Of a DNA stretch of 64,000 bases, positions 16,322-24,539 are shown in pieces; position 1 is the first letter of the stretch; every line of letters begins with the position of its first letter. The notes beneath the pieces are model-generated. The model had not been told where the DNA came from, searched no databases, and worked only from the letters and a program-made list of their open reading frames with translations. Position numbers and translations under genes: made by a program. Source of the DNA: Lachnoclostridium sp. An118 (GTDB lineage: Bacteria > Bacillota > Clostridia > Lachnospirales > Lachnospiraceae); contig NZ_NFLQ01000008.1 in the NCBI RefSeq assembly GCF_002160985.1, forward strand, positions 1-64,000, written 5' to 3'.

Positions 16322-17713
16322 ATGGGAAATGTACAGATCTTACTGCGCCAGCATGTGGGCGCACCGTGCGCGGCTATCGTGAAAGCCGGCGATGCAGTGG
16401 AAAAAGGCACACTGATCGCCACACCGACTGGACTTGGGGCAAATATTTTTTCCAGTGTTTACGGTGTGGTAGAGGAAGTGACAGATGATCGCATCATCAT
16501 CAAACCAGACGAAGAACAGAAAGAAGAATTCGTTCCTATCAAAGAGGGGACAAAGCTCGAGATGGTAAAGGAAGCAGGAATCGTTGGAATGGGCGGCGCC
16601 GGTTTCCCGACAGGCATTAAGCTGAACATCAACCTTGCTGAGACTCCCATGGGTGAGATGGATCCGGAGATCAACCCGGAGCTGCCAGAAGGATTCAAGC
16701 TGGAGCACAGCTACATCCTGATCAATGCGGCAGAGTGCGAGCCCGGACTGGAGCACAACATCCAGCAGCTCGAGGAGCAGACGGATAAAGTAATCCGTGG
16801 TGTGAAATATTGTATGGAGATCACACATGCCGACAAAGCAATCTTTGCTATTAAGAAGAAACATCACAAAGCCATCAAGATCCTGGATGCAGCTCTGAAG
16901 AGCGAGCCGGACATCTCCATGCACATGATGGCAGATATCTATCCGATGGGCGAGGAGCGTGCCGTAGTAAGAGAGTGCCTTGGCGTGAACCTTACAACAA
17001 CACAGCTTCCGTCAGCAGCAAGATCCGTGGTTGTAAACCTGGAGACAGTTGCAAAAGTAGCAGAAGCTATCGATGAGAGAAAACCATGCATCACAAAGAA
17101 TGTAACCGTTCGCGGTAAACTGGTGGGCGGTAATGAAGCACACGTATTCATGGATGTTCCGGTTGGTGTAAGCGTTGGAGAGCTGATCGAGAAGGCTGGC
17201 GGTATTGACGGCGAGTACGGCGAGATCATCATGGGAGGAGCTTTCACAGGAAAATCTACAGAACTGGATGCTCCTATCACAAAGACTACCGGCGGTATCC
17301 TTGTGACAATGGAATTCCCGGATCTTCACGGCGCAAAGACAGGACTTCTTGTCTGTGCCTGCGGCGGAAGCGAGGAGCGTATGCGTGAGATCGCTTCCAA
17401 GATGAATGCCAATGTCATATCTGTATGCAGATGCAAACAGGCTATCGAGAACAAGCCGGGTGCTCCGCTGAAATGCTTAAGACCTGGTAACTGTCCCGGA
17501 CAGGTTAAGAACAACATGCAGTTTAAGAAAGACGGATGCGAGTACATCATCATCGGTAACTGCTCTGACTGCTCCAACACAGTTATGGCTTCCGGTCCGA
17601 AGATGGGACTGAAAGTTTTCCACCAGACAGACCATGTGATGAGGACCATTGGACATCCTCTTTACAGAACACTGAAGATCTCGAAAGAGGTAAGCCAGGA
17701 CATCGACTTCTAG
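16322..17713 (+). CDS. prdC: Proline reductase-associated electron transfer protein PrdC
   Basis: 463 residues, RnfC-like. The conserved glycine loop GIVGMGGAGFPTGIK begins at about residue 86, where RnfC/NuoF proteins bind flavin or NADH. An SLBB-like part and C-terminal cysteines (VCACGG, VCRCKQ, NCSDCSN) follow. PrdC is thought to pass electrons, probably from the Rnf/NADH side, to proline reductase. Some homologues contain Sec; this frame has no in-frame UGA and uses Cys. GGAG lies upstream of ATG 16322. It may be read from the selC promoter, since I see no clear promoter of its own. Confidence 0.9.
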   Translation: MGNVQILLRQHVGAPCAAIVKAGDAVEKGTLIATPTGLGANIFSSVYGVVEEVTDDRIIIKPDEEQKEEFVPIKEGTKLEMVKEAGIVGMGGAGFPTGIKLNINLAETPMGEMDPEINPELPEGFKLEHSYILINAAECEPGLEHNIQQLEEQTDKVIRGVKYCMEITHADKAIFAIKKKHHKAIKILDAALKSEPDISMHMMADIYPMGEERAVVRECLGVNLTTTQLPSAARSVVVNLETVAKVAEAIDERKPCITKNVTVRGKLVGGNEAHVFMDVPVGVSVGELIEKAGGIDGEYGEIIMGGAFTGKSTELDAPITKTTGGILVTMEFPDLHGAKTGLLVCACGGSEERMREIASKMNANVISVCRCKQAIENKPGAPLKCLRPGNCPGQVKNNMQFKKDGCEYIIIGNCSDCSNTVMASGPKMGLKVFHQTDHVMRTIGHPLYRTLKISKEVSQDIDF

Positions 17714-17919
17714 GATGACCTGGAGAGCTACGGTATTTCTGTCGCAGATAAAGCCTGCGGGAGACACCCCGATACTCCCGCAGGAGAGAAAAGTGAGAGG
17801 TATTTTCTCTTTGTCGGCGGCTGAAAATATACACCCTTACCCGTGCAAAGCGCGGGTAAATAACAGCCGGGTATCCCGCAAGAGATACCTGCAGGCAACA
17901 AAACAAGGAGGGAAAAAAT
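17714..17919 (+). promoter_or_regulatory. Multi-hairpin leader between prdC and prdA
   Basis: Four stems are visible: CCTGCGGGAG/CTCCCGCAGG (17754-17784, perfect ten pairs), GAGAAAA/TTTTCTC, ACCCG/CGGGT and GGTATC/GATACC. None is followed by a clear U-run. The leader may set the prdA-to-prdC message ratio by processing or stabilising the 5' end; this is inference. Confidence 0.45.
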
Positions 17920-19770
17920 ATGTCAATCACAGCTGAAACAGCTAAAGCACATGCGCATGATCCTGCAGTACTTTGTTGTAGAGCCGAAGGCGGCATTACA
18001 ATCGAGCCAGCTAATCTGGAAGATCCGGCAATCTTTGACGATCTTGTAGATTCAGGATTACTGAACCTTGATGGATGCCTTACCATCGAGGAAGTATTAG
18101 GCGCAAAACTGAAAGAGACCTGCGACTCTCTTTGCCCGCTTACTGCTGACAAAGTAGAGGGAGCAAAGGCTCCGAGCGCACCGGAAGCAGAGGAAGCTCC
18201 GGCAGAGGAAGAGGCACCTGCAGCAGCACCGGTTGCGGCAGCACCGACAGCAGCAGGCGGAGTTCTGAAGATCCACATCGGAGAGGGCAAGGACATCAAC
18301 CTTGAGATCCCGGTTGGAGCTCTTGGAAACGGCGGCGCAGCAGTTGCAGAGGTTCCGGCAGGAGCAGTTGCGGCAGACGCGGCAGCACCGGCAGCAGAGG
18401 CTGGCGAGGAGAAGGTTGTAGGAACCTTAACAAGAAAGCACTTCAAGATCACAGAGGTTAAGAGAGGACCTGAGACAAAGATCGAGGGAACAACTCTTTA
18501 CATCCGTGAGGGAATCGAGCAGGAAGTAATCGACAACCAGGAGCTGGTTAAAGATTTCCACCTGGAGATCATCACTCCTGACAAATATCACACATATTCC
18601 GAGACTATCATGGACGTACAGCCCATCGCTACAAAAGAGGGCGACGCTGACCTCGGTACAGGTGTGACAAGAGTTCTGGACGGCGTTGTTATGATGCTGA
18701 CAGGTACAGATGAAGGCGGAGTTCAGATCGGTGAGTTCGGTTCTTCTGAGGGATACCTTGACGAGAACATCATGTGGGGACGTCCGAGCTGCCCGGATAA
18801 AGGCGAGATCTTCATCAAGGGTAACATCGTGATCCAGGAGAAGACAAACATGGAGCGTCGTGGACCTATGGCTGCCCACACAGCTTTTGATGTCATCACA
18901 CAGGAAATCCGCGAGGTTATGAAAGAGCTTGATGACAGCCTTGTTGCTGAGACTCAGGAACTGAAACAGGTTCGTCGTCCTGGCAAGAAGAAAGTCGTTA
19001 TCGTAAAAGAGATCATGGGACAGGGAGCTATGCACGACAACTTCATCCTTCCGGTAGAGCCGGTTGGTATCCTTGGTGCAAGGGCTAACGTTGACTTAGG
19101 AAACGTTCCTGTATGCGTATCTCCGCTTGAGGTCCTTGATGGATGTATCCACGCTCTGACATGTATCGGACCTGCATCCAAAGAGATGTCCAGACATTAC
19201 TGGAGAGAGCCTCTCGTTCTTGAGGCCCTTCATGATCCGGAGGTTGACCTTTGCGGCGTTGTATTCGTAGGAAGCCCGCAGATCAATGCAGAGAAGTTCT
19301 ATGTATCCAAACGTGTAGGCCACACAGTAGAGATGATGGACGTTGACGGAGCATTCGTTACAACAGAAGGCTTTGGAAACAACCACATCGACTTCGCAAG
19401 CCATATCGAGCAGATCGGTATGAGAGGTGTTCCGGTTGTAGGAATGTCCTACTGTGCAGTACAGGGCGCTCTCGTTGTTGGTAACAAGTACATGACATAC
19501 ATGGTTGACAACAACAAGTCTGAGTCCGGTATCGAGAACGAGGTTCTCGGATGCAACACTCTGTGTGAAGAGGATGCTATCCGTGCACTGGCTATGCTGA
19601 AGACAGCTATGGCAGGCGAGGAAGTAAAGGCTGCTGAGAAGAAGTGGAACCCGAACGTTAAGTCTACAAACGTAGAGCTGATCGAGGCTGCTTATGGCAA
19701 GAAGGTTGATCTTGTTGAGAACGAGCAGTCCCTGCCGATGAGCCAGAAGCGTAAGGAAAAATACGACTAA
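17920..19770 (+). CDS. prdA: D-proline reductase proprotein PrdA
   Basis: 616 residues. PrdA is cleaved before a cysteine that becomes the pyruvoyl group of D-proline reductase, which reduces D-proline to 5-aminovalerate. The site here is HALT-CIGPASKEM, with Cys415. The N-terminal domain is followed by Ala/Glu-rich linkers (about residues 84-115 and 140-165), then the core. The C-terminal piece (residues 415-616) would form the pyruvoyl subunit. AAGGAGGG precedes the ATG. It is followed by a small gene and by prdB, its selenocysteine partner. Confidence 0.96.
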   Translation: MSITAETAKAHAHDPAVLCCRAEGGITIEPANLEDPAIFDDLVDSGLLNLDGCLTIEEVLGAKLKETCDSLCPLTADKVEGAKAPSAPEAEEAPAEEEAPAAAPVAAAPTAAGGVLKIHIGEGKDINLEIPVGALGNGGAAVAEVPAGAVAADAAAPAAEAGEEKVVGTLTRKHFKITEVKRGPETKIEGTTLYIREGIEQEVIDNQELVKDFHLEIITPDKYHTYSETIMDVQPIATKEGDADLGTGVTRVLDGVVMMLTGTDEGGVQIGEFGSSEGYLDENIMWGRPSCPDKGEIFIKGNIVIQEKTNMERRGPMAAHTAFDVITQEIREVMKELDDSLVAETQELKQVRRPGKKKVVIVKEIMGQGAMHDNFILPVEPVGILGARANVDLGNVPVCVSPLEVLDGCIHALTCIGPASKEMSRHYWREPLVLEALHDPEVDLCGVVFVGSPQINAEKFYVSKRVGHTVEMMDVDGAFVTTEGFGNNHIDFASHIEQIGMRGVPVVGMSYCAVQGALVVGNKYMTYMVDNNKSESGIENEVLGCNTLCEEDAIRALAMLKTAMAGEEVKAAEKKWNPNVKSTNVELIEAAYGKKVDLVENEQSLPMSQKRKEKYD

Positions 19771-19784
19771 TCAGAGGCGGTTGC

Positions 19785-20087
19785 ATGAACAACGAACGTT
19801 TGCACTATGGCGACAGGATCATTTACATGGAAGGCGTTGTCGTGGATGTTGACGACTGCAGCATCAGCGTGGACCTGAAAGGACGTCTTGGTTTCTTCAA
19901 GGCTCCAAAGAGGATGTTCATATGCGACACAGAGCCGAAGGTGGGACAGGAGGTCGGATGGAACATGAGCTTTCCGGAGCAGCTTGGCCCAGAGGTAAAT
20001 GAGAAATATGTCAGCAATATAGAAAAAGAAAGACGCAATCAGGAAAAGATGCGTGAGCAAATGGAAAATAAGGAGGTTTCAAAATGA
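19785..20087 (+). CDS. CBO2463/CBO2479-domain small protein of the prd operon
   Basis: 100 residues. The N-terminal ~60 form a small beta domain (LHYGDRIIYMEGVVVDVDD) and the rest is a charged helix (NIEKERRNQEKMREQMENK). Proteins like this lie between prdA and prdB in other proline-fermenting Clostridia; the function is unknown. Its stop overlaps the prdB ATG (ATGA), so it is translationally coupled to the catalytic subunit and may help assembly. That role is inference. Confidence 0.8.
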   Translation: MNNERLHYGDRIIYMEGVVVDVDDCSISVDLKGRLGFFKAPKRMFICDTEPKVGQEVGWNMSFPEQLGPEVNEKYVSNIEKERRNQEKMREQMENKEVSK

Positions 20088-20809
20088 GTTTAACGGTTGT
20101 TAAAGGTTTACAATCTGAAATTTTTGTTCCGATTACACCTCCTCCGGTATGGGCGCCTGTAACAAAAGAGCTGAAAGACATGTCTATCGCTCTTGCAACA
20201 GCTGCTGGTGTTCATAAGAAATCACAGGAGAGATTCAATCTTGCCGGCGACTTCACATGGAGAAAGATCGAGAACACAACACCATCCAGCGATCTGATGG
20301 TATCCCACGGTGGATATGACAACAGTGATGTCAATAAGGACATCAACTGTATGTTCCCCATCGACAGAATTCATGAGCTTGCTGCAGAGGGCTTCATCAG
20401 AGCATGTGCTCCTGTACACGCAGGTTTCATGGGCGGCGGCGGAAACCAGGAGAAGTTCAAACATGAGACTGGTCCGGCCATCGCAAAGATGTTTACAGAA
20501 GAGGATGTTGACGCAGTAATCCTCACCGCTGGCTGAGGTACCTGCCACCGCTCTGCAGTACTGGTGCAGAGAGCGATTGAAGAGGCTGGAATTCCTACGA
20601 TCATTATTGCAGCCCTTCCTCCGGTTGTACGTCAGACCGGAACTCCTCGTGCGGTAGCTCCGTTAGTACCTATGGGTGCTAATGCGGGTGGTCCTCACAA
20701 CGTAGAACAGCAGACACAGATCGTAAAGGCTACTCTGGAGCAGTTAGAGAAGATCTCCACACCTGGAACGATCGTACCGCTGCCGTATGAATACGTTGCT
20801 AAGATCTAA
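20084..20809 (+). CDS. prdB: D-proline reductase selenoprotein subunit PrdB (UGA at codon 151)
   Basis: 241 residues when UGA 20534-20536 is read as selenocysteine 151, in the context ILTAG-U-GTCHRSAVLVQ. This matches the UxxC active site of known PrdB proteins. Reading to the UGA alone would stop at 150 residues, and the conserved C-terminal half (ALPPVVRQTGTPRAVAP) would be lost. AAGGAGG lies just before the ATG. PrdB with processed PrdA forms the enzyme that attacks the ring of D-proline. A hairpin follows the UGA at 20551-20571. Confidence 0.97.
20549..20575 (+). promoter_or_regulatory. Candidate SECIS element of prdB
   Basis: Seven-pair stem CTCTGCA / TGCAGAG (20551-20557, 20565-20571) around the loop GTACTGG, extendable by CG/CG with a two-base bulge. 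It begins 12-14 bases after the UGA at 20534, in the window used by bacterial SECIS elements. Confidence 0.55.
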
Positions 20810-20846
20810 TATCTGAAATATTGGATTGAGCGTCAGACAGGATTTT

Positions 20847-20878
20847 AAGGGCAGATGTATGTTGCATCTGCCCTTTTT
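20847..20878 (+). terminator. Terminator or attenuator between prdB and prdD
   Basis: Stem AAGGGCAGATG / CATCTGCCCTT with a seven-base loop, followed by TTT. prdD begins 48 bases later without an obvious promoter, so it probably lowers, rather than ends, expression of prdD-prdE. Confidence 0.85.
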
Positions 20879-20925
20879 GTAAAAAAAGCAGGATAAAAAA
20901 ATAACAATATCATGGAGGTGGTAAA

Positions 20926-21696
20926 ATGGCAGAGCAGGTAAAAGATCTGCGCCGTCTTGTGATCAAGGCCTTCCACATGACAGATGTGGAGTGGGGAGAG
21001 CACAACGACATCAATGTAGACGGACATATGACTGTCAGCAAAGAGATGCTGGATAAGCTCGTGGAGGAAGAAAAAGACTACATAGAGAAGATTGACATCC
21101 AGATCATTAAGCCAGGCGACCATGACCGCTGGACAAACACGATCATGGACATCATCCCGATATCCACTAAGGTCCTTGGAAAGATAGGGGAGGGCATTAC
21201 ACATACCATCACAGGAGTATACGTGATCCTTACAGGTGTGGATACTGTAGGAAAGCAGTGCCATGAGTTTGGGTCCTCGGAGGGTAATCTGAAGGAGCAG
21301 CTCGTCCTCAACAGAGCAGGAACACCTGGAGACGACGATTACATCATATCCTTTGACGTCACCCTGAAGGAGGGCATGGGACAGGAGAGGCCAGGCCCGA
21401 CAGCAGCTCACAGGGCCTGCGATAAGTTTATCCAGACATATCGCGAGAAGCTGAAGAAATTCAAGGGCGAAAAATGCACAGAGCGCCACGAGTATCACGA
21501 TATCGTGAGACCTGGCAAGAAGAGAGTACTTATTGTAAAACAGGTGGCTGGACAGGGCGCTATGTACGATACGCATCTGTTTGCGAAAGAGCCATCAGGT
21601 GTGGAAGGCGGACGTTCCATCATAGATATGGGCAATATGCCGATCCTTGTGACGCCCAATGAATACAGAGACGGAATTATCCGTTCCATGCAGTAG
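20926..21696 (+). CDS. prdD: Proline reductase cluster protein PrdD
   Basis: 256 residues, similar to the part of PrdA before its cleavage site: HFKITEVKRG-like start (AFHMTDVEWGEHND), the shared HEFGSSEGNL and GPTAAHRACD, RPGKKRVLIVKQV, and the end VTPNEYRDGIIRSMQ, where PrdA continues into HALT-C. It lacks the Ala-rich linkers. GGAGGTGG precedes the ATG. prdE follows after 12 bases and corresponds to the rest of PrdA. Its exact role in proline reductase is not established. Confidence 0.9.
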   Translation: MAEQVKDLRRLVIKAFHMTDVEWGEHNDINVDGHMTVSKEMLDKLVEEEKDYIEKIDIQIIKPGDHDRWTNTIMDIIPISTKVLGKIGEGITHTITGVYVILTGVDTVGKQCHEFGSSEGNLKEQLVLNRAGTPGDDDYIISFDVTLKEGMGQERPGPTAAHRACDKFIQTYREKLKKFKGEKCTERHEYHDIVRPGKKRVLIVKQVAGQGAMYDTHLFAKEPSGVEGGRSIIDMGNMPILVTPNEYRDGIIRSMQ

Positions 21697-21708
21697 GAGG
21701 TGAACAGT

Positions 21709-22185
21709 ATGGGTATCGGACCATCAACAAAAGAAACATCACTTCATCATTTCAGAGACCCTCTTCTGGATGTGGTTTCTCAGGACACAGATGTGGATCT
21801 GATGGGTATCGTTATTGTGGGAACACCGGATGACAACGTAGACAAAATGCTCGTTGGGACTCGTACAGCTGTGTGGGCTGAGGCCATGCGTGCGGACGGC
21901 GTGATCATCTCATCGGACGGCTGGGGAAACAGTGACGTGGACTTTACGAACACCTGTGAGCAGCTCGGGACGAGAGGGATAGCCGTGACAGGCCTGAATT
22001 TCAGCGGTACTGTGGCCCAGTTTGTTGTCACGAACAATTATCTTGACGGCATCATAGATATAAACAAGAGCGCGGACGGCACAGAGACCAATGTTGTCGG
22101 GGAAAACAACGTTGTGGAGCTGGATTGCAAGAAGGCCCTGGCTCTTCTGAAGCTGAAGATGAGAAAGGCGGAGCAGGAGAGATAG
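21709..22185 (+). CDS. prdE: Proline reductase cluster protein PrdE
   Basis: 158 residues, similar to PrdA after its cleavage cysteine: [20 protein letters not shown] aligns with CIGPASKEMSRHYWREPLV, and the following [23 protein letters not shown] and [10 protein letters not shown] segments also match. The cysteine that would become pyruvoyl is replaced by the initiator Met-Gly, so no pyruvoyl group can form. GGAGG lies 7 bases before ATG 21709. It is last in the prd operon, before a terminator. Confidence 0.9.
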   Translation: MGIGPSTKETSLHHFRDPLLDVVSQDTDVDLMGIVIVGTPDDNVDKMLVGTRTAVWAEAMRADGVIISSDGWGNSDVDFTNTCEQLGTRGIAVTGLNFSGTVAQFVVTNNYLDGIIDINKSADGTETNVVGENNVVELDCKKALALLKLKMRKAEQER

Positions 22186-22204
22186 GACAGGAAAAAAAGC
22201 TGTA

Positions 22205-22240
22205 AAGAAAAAGCACGACATCTGCTCATGTCGTGCCCTT
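22205..22240. terminator. Bidirectional terminator after prdE
   Basis: Stem GCACGACAT / ATGTCGTGC. Rightward it is followed by CCTTTCTTCTT, leftward by TTTTTCTTT, so it can end both the prd operon and the leftward unit starting near 22429. Confidence 0.85.
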
Positions 22241-22429
22241 TCTTCTTGGTATGTCATTGAGAGGTTTTTCCTCGTTGCAATGCAGTTTGTATGTATATAT
22301 ACAAAGCTGGGGAAAAGTATCTCCTTGACGGAGAAAAGTATATATAAATTGTAGTTCACCAATGCAGGACTGCCCTTGGGGAAAGCGGTCGGCATCAGAT
22401 CAACTGCAACTGCAACCTTTATTAAGATT
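22205..22429 (-). ncRNA. Candidate structured small RNA
   Basis: A leftward unit of about 220 bases with its own promoter (22436-22464) and terminator (22205-22240) and no good coding frame. Near its 5' side GTTGCAGTTGCAGTT (about 22408-22394) pairs with AACTGCATTGCAAC near 22285 over 14 pairs with one bulge. Inside, ATATATAC pairs with GTATATAT and CTCC with GGAG. The result is a rod-like fold. It resembles no RNA family I can name with confidence; a short unrecognised peptide cannot be excluded. Confidence 0.45.
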
Positions 22430-22624
22430 GGGTTAACTATAGCACAAGATGGCCCGGGTGTCAAGACACCTGGAGAAGGTGGGGAAAAGTTGTATGTTTA
22501 TACAAATAAAGTGTATTGCCGGATGCTGAATTTGTATAAATTTAATAAAGTGACGTATTATCACTTTATCAGACAAAAGCGACGGCAGACCGCACTTTCT
22601 GTAGGCATATGCCCGGAGATGTGG
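22241..22624. other. Intergenic stretch without a protein gene
   Basis: AT-rich region after prdE. It contains the leftward RNA unit and its promoter, then about 150 bases up to the extended -10 box of the next gene in which I see nothing. A long open frame runs through it into the membrane-protein gene, but it lacks a ribosome site. Confidence 0.5.
22436..22464 (-). promoter_or_regulatory. Promoter of the leftward candidate RNA
   Basis: Minus strand: consensus TTGACA (22464-22459), exactly 17 bases, TATAGT (22441-22436). It is among the best promoter matches in the window and faces no annotated gene. Confidence 0.65.
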
Positions 22625-22630
22625 TATAAT
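22622..22630 (+). promoter_or_regulatory. Extended -10 promoter of the 22670 gene
   Basis: TGG-TATAAT at 22622-22630, an extended -10 box. The -35 region is poor. The gene begins 40-50 bases downstream. Confidence 0.5.
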
Positions 22631-22669
22631 ATCCACGAGACGGCAATCCTGTCGAAACGAAAGGGAGGA

Positions 22670-23335
22670 ATGGAGAAATTGGAAGAAGTGAAAATGGAGC
22701 AGCAGACGGCGGCCGATCCGCGGAAGAACCGGTATGTGGTGGACATCCGGCGGGACAAGGCCATGATGATGAAATATATCAAATTCTATAACCGGGTGAA
22801 ACACCCGCGTGTCACCTTCAACCTGGTTATGACAGGCATCCTGCTGGCGCTTGTGCCGACTCTGGTAAAGAATATGGCGCTGCCCGGCGTGATCGTCTGC
22901 TACGGCGTGGGCGCCCTGCTCGTTGCGACGGGACTGTTCCGGCAGTATCTGGCGCTTGGCACGATGAGAGGGGACCCGGCGGTGAAGGAAAACGAGGAGC
23001 TCACCTACCTGTTCGGCAATACAGGCGTGCGGGTGCGGCAGAACGGGTCTGTGGACAATATGGGTTACTACAAGACGATCTACCGGATCTGGGAGGATGA
23101 AAAGACATACTACGTAGGTATGAACGAGGATGATCTGCTGATCCTGCCGAAGGCAAACTTTACCGAAGGTGAGGAGAGGGACTTTAAGGAGTTTATCCTT
23201 GAGAAGAGCGGCGCGGATTACCGCTGGCTGCCTGTGGGGCTCTGGAACCGGTTTAAGAACTTTGGAATGCAGATACGCGGCCACATCACGCGGATGCGGA
23301 TCGAGGCGCAGGAGAGAGAAAAAGAAAGAAGATAA
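22670..23335 (+). CDS. Membrane protein, YcxB-like
   Basis: About 221 residues. Two adjacent membrane segments at about residues 45-90 (FNLVMTGILLALVPTLVKNM and VIVCYGVGALLVATGLF) follow a charged N-terminus. A soluble beta-rich part with YKTIYRIWEDEKTYYVGM and a basic tail come after, the layout of YcxB-type proteins of unknown function. The start is uncertain: ATG 22670 is too close to GGGAGG; TTG 22679 would be ideally spaced (10 bases); ATG 22694 is a third option. Confidence 0.65.
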   Translation: MEKLEEVKMEQQTAADPRKNRYVVDIRRDKAMMMKYIKFYNRVKHPRVTFNLVMTGILLALVPTLVKNMALPGVIVCYGVGALLVATGLFRQYLALGTMRGDPAVKENEELTYLFGNTGVRVRQNGSVDNMGYYKTIYRIWEDEKTYYVGMNEDDLLILPKANFTEGEERDFKEFILEKSGADYRWLPVGLWNRFKNFGMQIRGHITRMRIEAQEREKERR

Positions 23336-23377
23336 GAAAAAGGTTCTGTGTGGGATGACCACGCAGAACCTTTTTTT
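23336..23377. terminator. Bidirectional terminator
   Basis: Stem AGGTTCTGTGTGG / CCACGCAGAACCT with A-run before and T-run after, between two convergent membrane-protein genes. Confidence 0.9.
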
Positions 23378-23406
23378 CTCTCATTATGAAGTTTTTATGA
23401 GTCTGC

Positions 23407-24339
23407 TTACGCTGCAGAACCTTTCTTGATAGCGTCGTGCAGATACAGGAACGCTGTGATGTAAACGATAACAGCGATAACCTTGGTCAGTGTATCCAAC
23501 GGCAGACTGGATACGAAAGCGTATGCGCAGTAAACACCGATGGCGCCAAAGATAGCCTGTGTCCAGCAGGCAACCATGTCGTATCTTCCCTGAGCGATGA
23601 ACTTCGGGCCATTGCCGAATGCCATCAGGTATGCGCAGGATCCCATCATAGCCGGGAACGCACATCCGGCATCCATACCAAGAGCCAGAACCATAGCCAT
23701 ACAAGGAGCGTACAGACCAACACCGATACTCATCAGAGCGCCGAAGATGAAGTTACCAACAACAGCGATCACGAGCTTCACGCCACGAAGACCAAGCTCT
23801 GTACCGATGGTGCCGAATGGGCCGATCGCAAAAACTTTCATCAGGATCACGGTAGCCAGGATGAAGAGACCTACGAACAGCGCGTAACGAACTTTCTTCC
23901 GGTCGAACTTGGTTACGATATCGGCCATTACGAAAGAACCAACTACGGAAGCGGCAATCATCAGAACCAGTGTCAGGATATCCATATCTACGAAACCGAA
24001 GAACAGGAAAGCCTCCACACATACAGGAACGGTATCGCCTACGTTCAGCGTGCCGGGAACCAGGATATCGTCTACAGACTTCGTCAGCTTAAAAGAAGCA
24101 GATGACGGAGCAAAAGAACCGATTCCCAGAGTATCCAGGAAGTTCGCTACAAATCCAGTGATAATGGTTGCGACAAGATTCTTCGGCTGTTTACCTCTCT
24201 GCCACAGTTCCTCGCCGGTCATTCCAGTTCCAGGGTCTTTCTCCGGATTTGCGCGGAGCTCTTTGTTCTTGCGGATCATCAGAACAACGTTCAGGATGAT
24301 ACCGATCACGCACAATCCCTTCATGATGTACATTGCCAT
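23407..24339 (-). CDS. Sulfite exporter TauE/SafE (TSUP) family permease
   Basis: 310 residues with about eight membrane segments in two repeated halves. GFVANFLDTLGIGSFAPSSA in the first half is the TSUP signature around the substrate site, mirrored by FGALMSIGVGLYAPCMAMVL in the second. GGAGGG lies 8 bases before ATG 24339. TSUP proteins move sulfur compounds or organic anions; the substrate here is unknown. Its place beside the prd cluster makes a link with Stickland or selenium/sulfur metabolism possible but unproven. Confidence 0.85.
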   Translation of the reverse strand: MAMYIMKGLCVIGIILNVVLMIRKNKELRANPEKDPGTGMTGEELWQRGKQPKNLVATIITGFVANFLDTLGIGSFAPSSASFKLTKSVDDILVPGTLNVGDTVPVCVEAFLFFGFVDMDILTLVLMIAASVVGSFVMADIVTKFDRKKVRYALFVGLFILATVILMKVFAIGPFGTIGTELGLRGVKLVIAVVGNFIFGALMSIGVGLYAPCMAMVLALGMDAGCAFPAMMGSCAYLMAFGNGPKFIAQGRYDMVACWTQAIFGAIGVYCAYAFVSSLPLDTLTKVIAVIVYITAFLYLHDAIKKGSAA

Positions 24340-24437
24340 AAAAACATCCCTCCAGATTATGAATAAAAATTGTTTCAGAGCCCGCCCCCCTAAAGCTACC
24401 CCCGATTATAGCGGAGGCGAACCCGGTTATCACTGCC

Positions 24438-24466
24438 ATTGTATCATCAAAAAATTAACAAGTCAA
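24438..24466 (-). promoter_or_regulatory. Promoter of the TSUP permease
   Basis: Minus strand: TTGACT (24466-24461), 17 bases, TACAAT (24443-24438). The leader of about 95 bases contains GGGGG, GGGGGG and GGG runs around 24380-24410. Confidence 0.75.
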
Positions 24467-24539
24467 CTGAAACTGAGCATTCTGTCTAATTTGAGCGATA
24501 AAAACAAACGCCTGATTGTTCAAATTACTGCTTCCGCTC

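Noticed and set aside
16322-17713. Selenocysteine codon in prdC
   Set aside because: Some PrdC proteins are selenoproteins, but this frame is open from ATG to TAG without UGA, and the C-terminal cysteines are encoded as Cys.
22376-22669. Upstream extension of the 22670 membrane-protein gene
   Set aside because: The open frame has no ribosome site, is out of character with the rest of the protein, and crosses both the promoter of that gene and the leftward RNA promoter.
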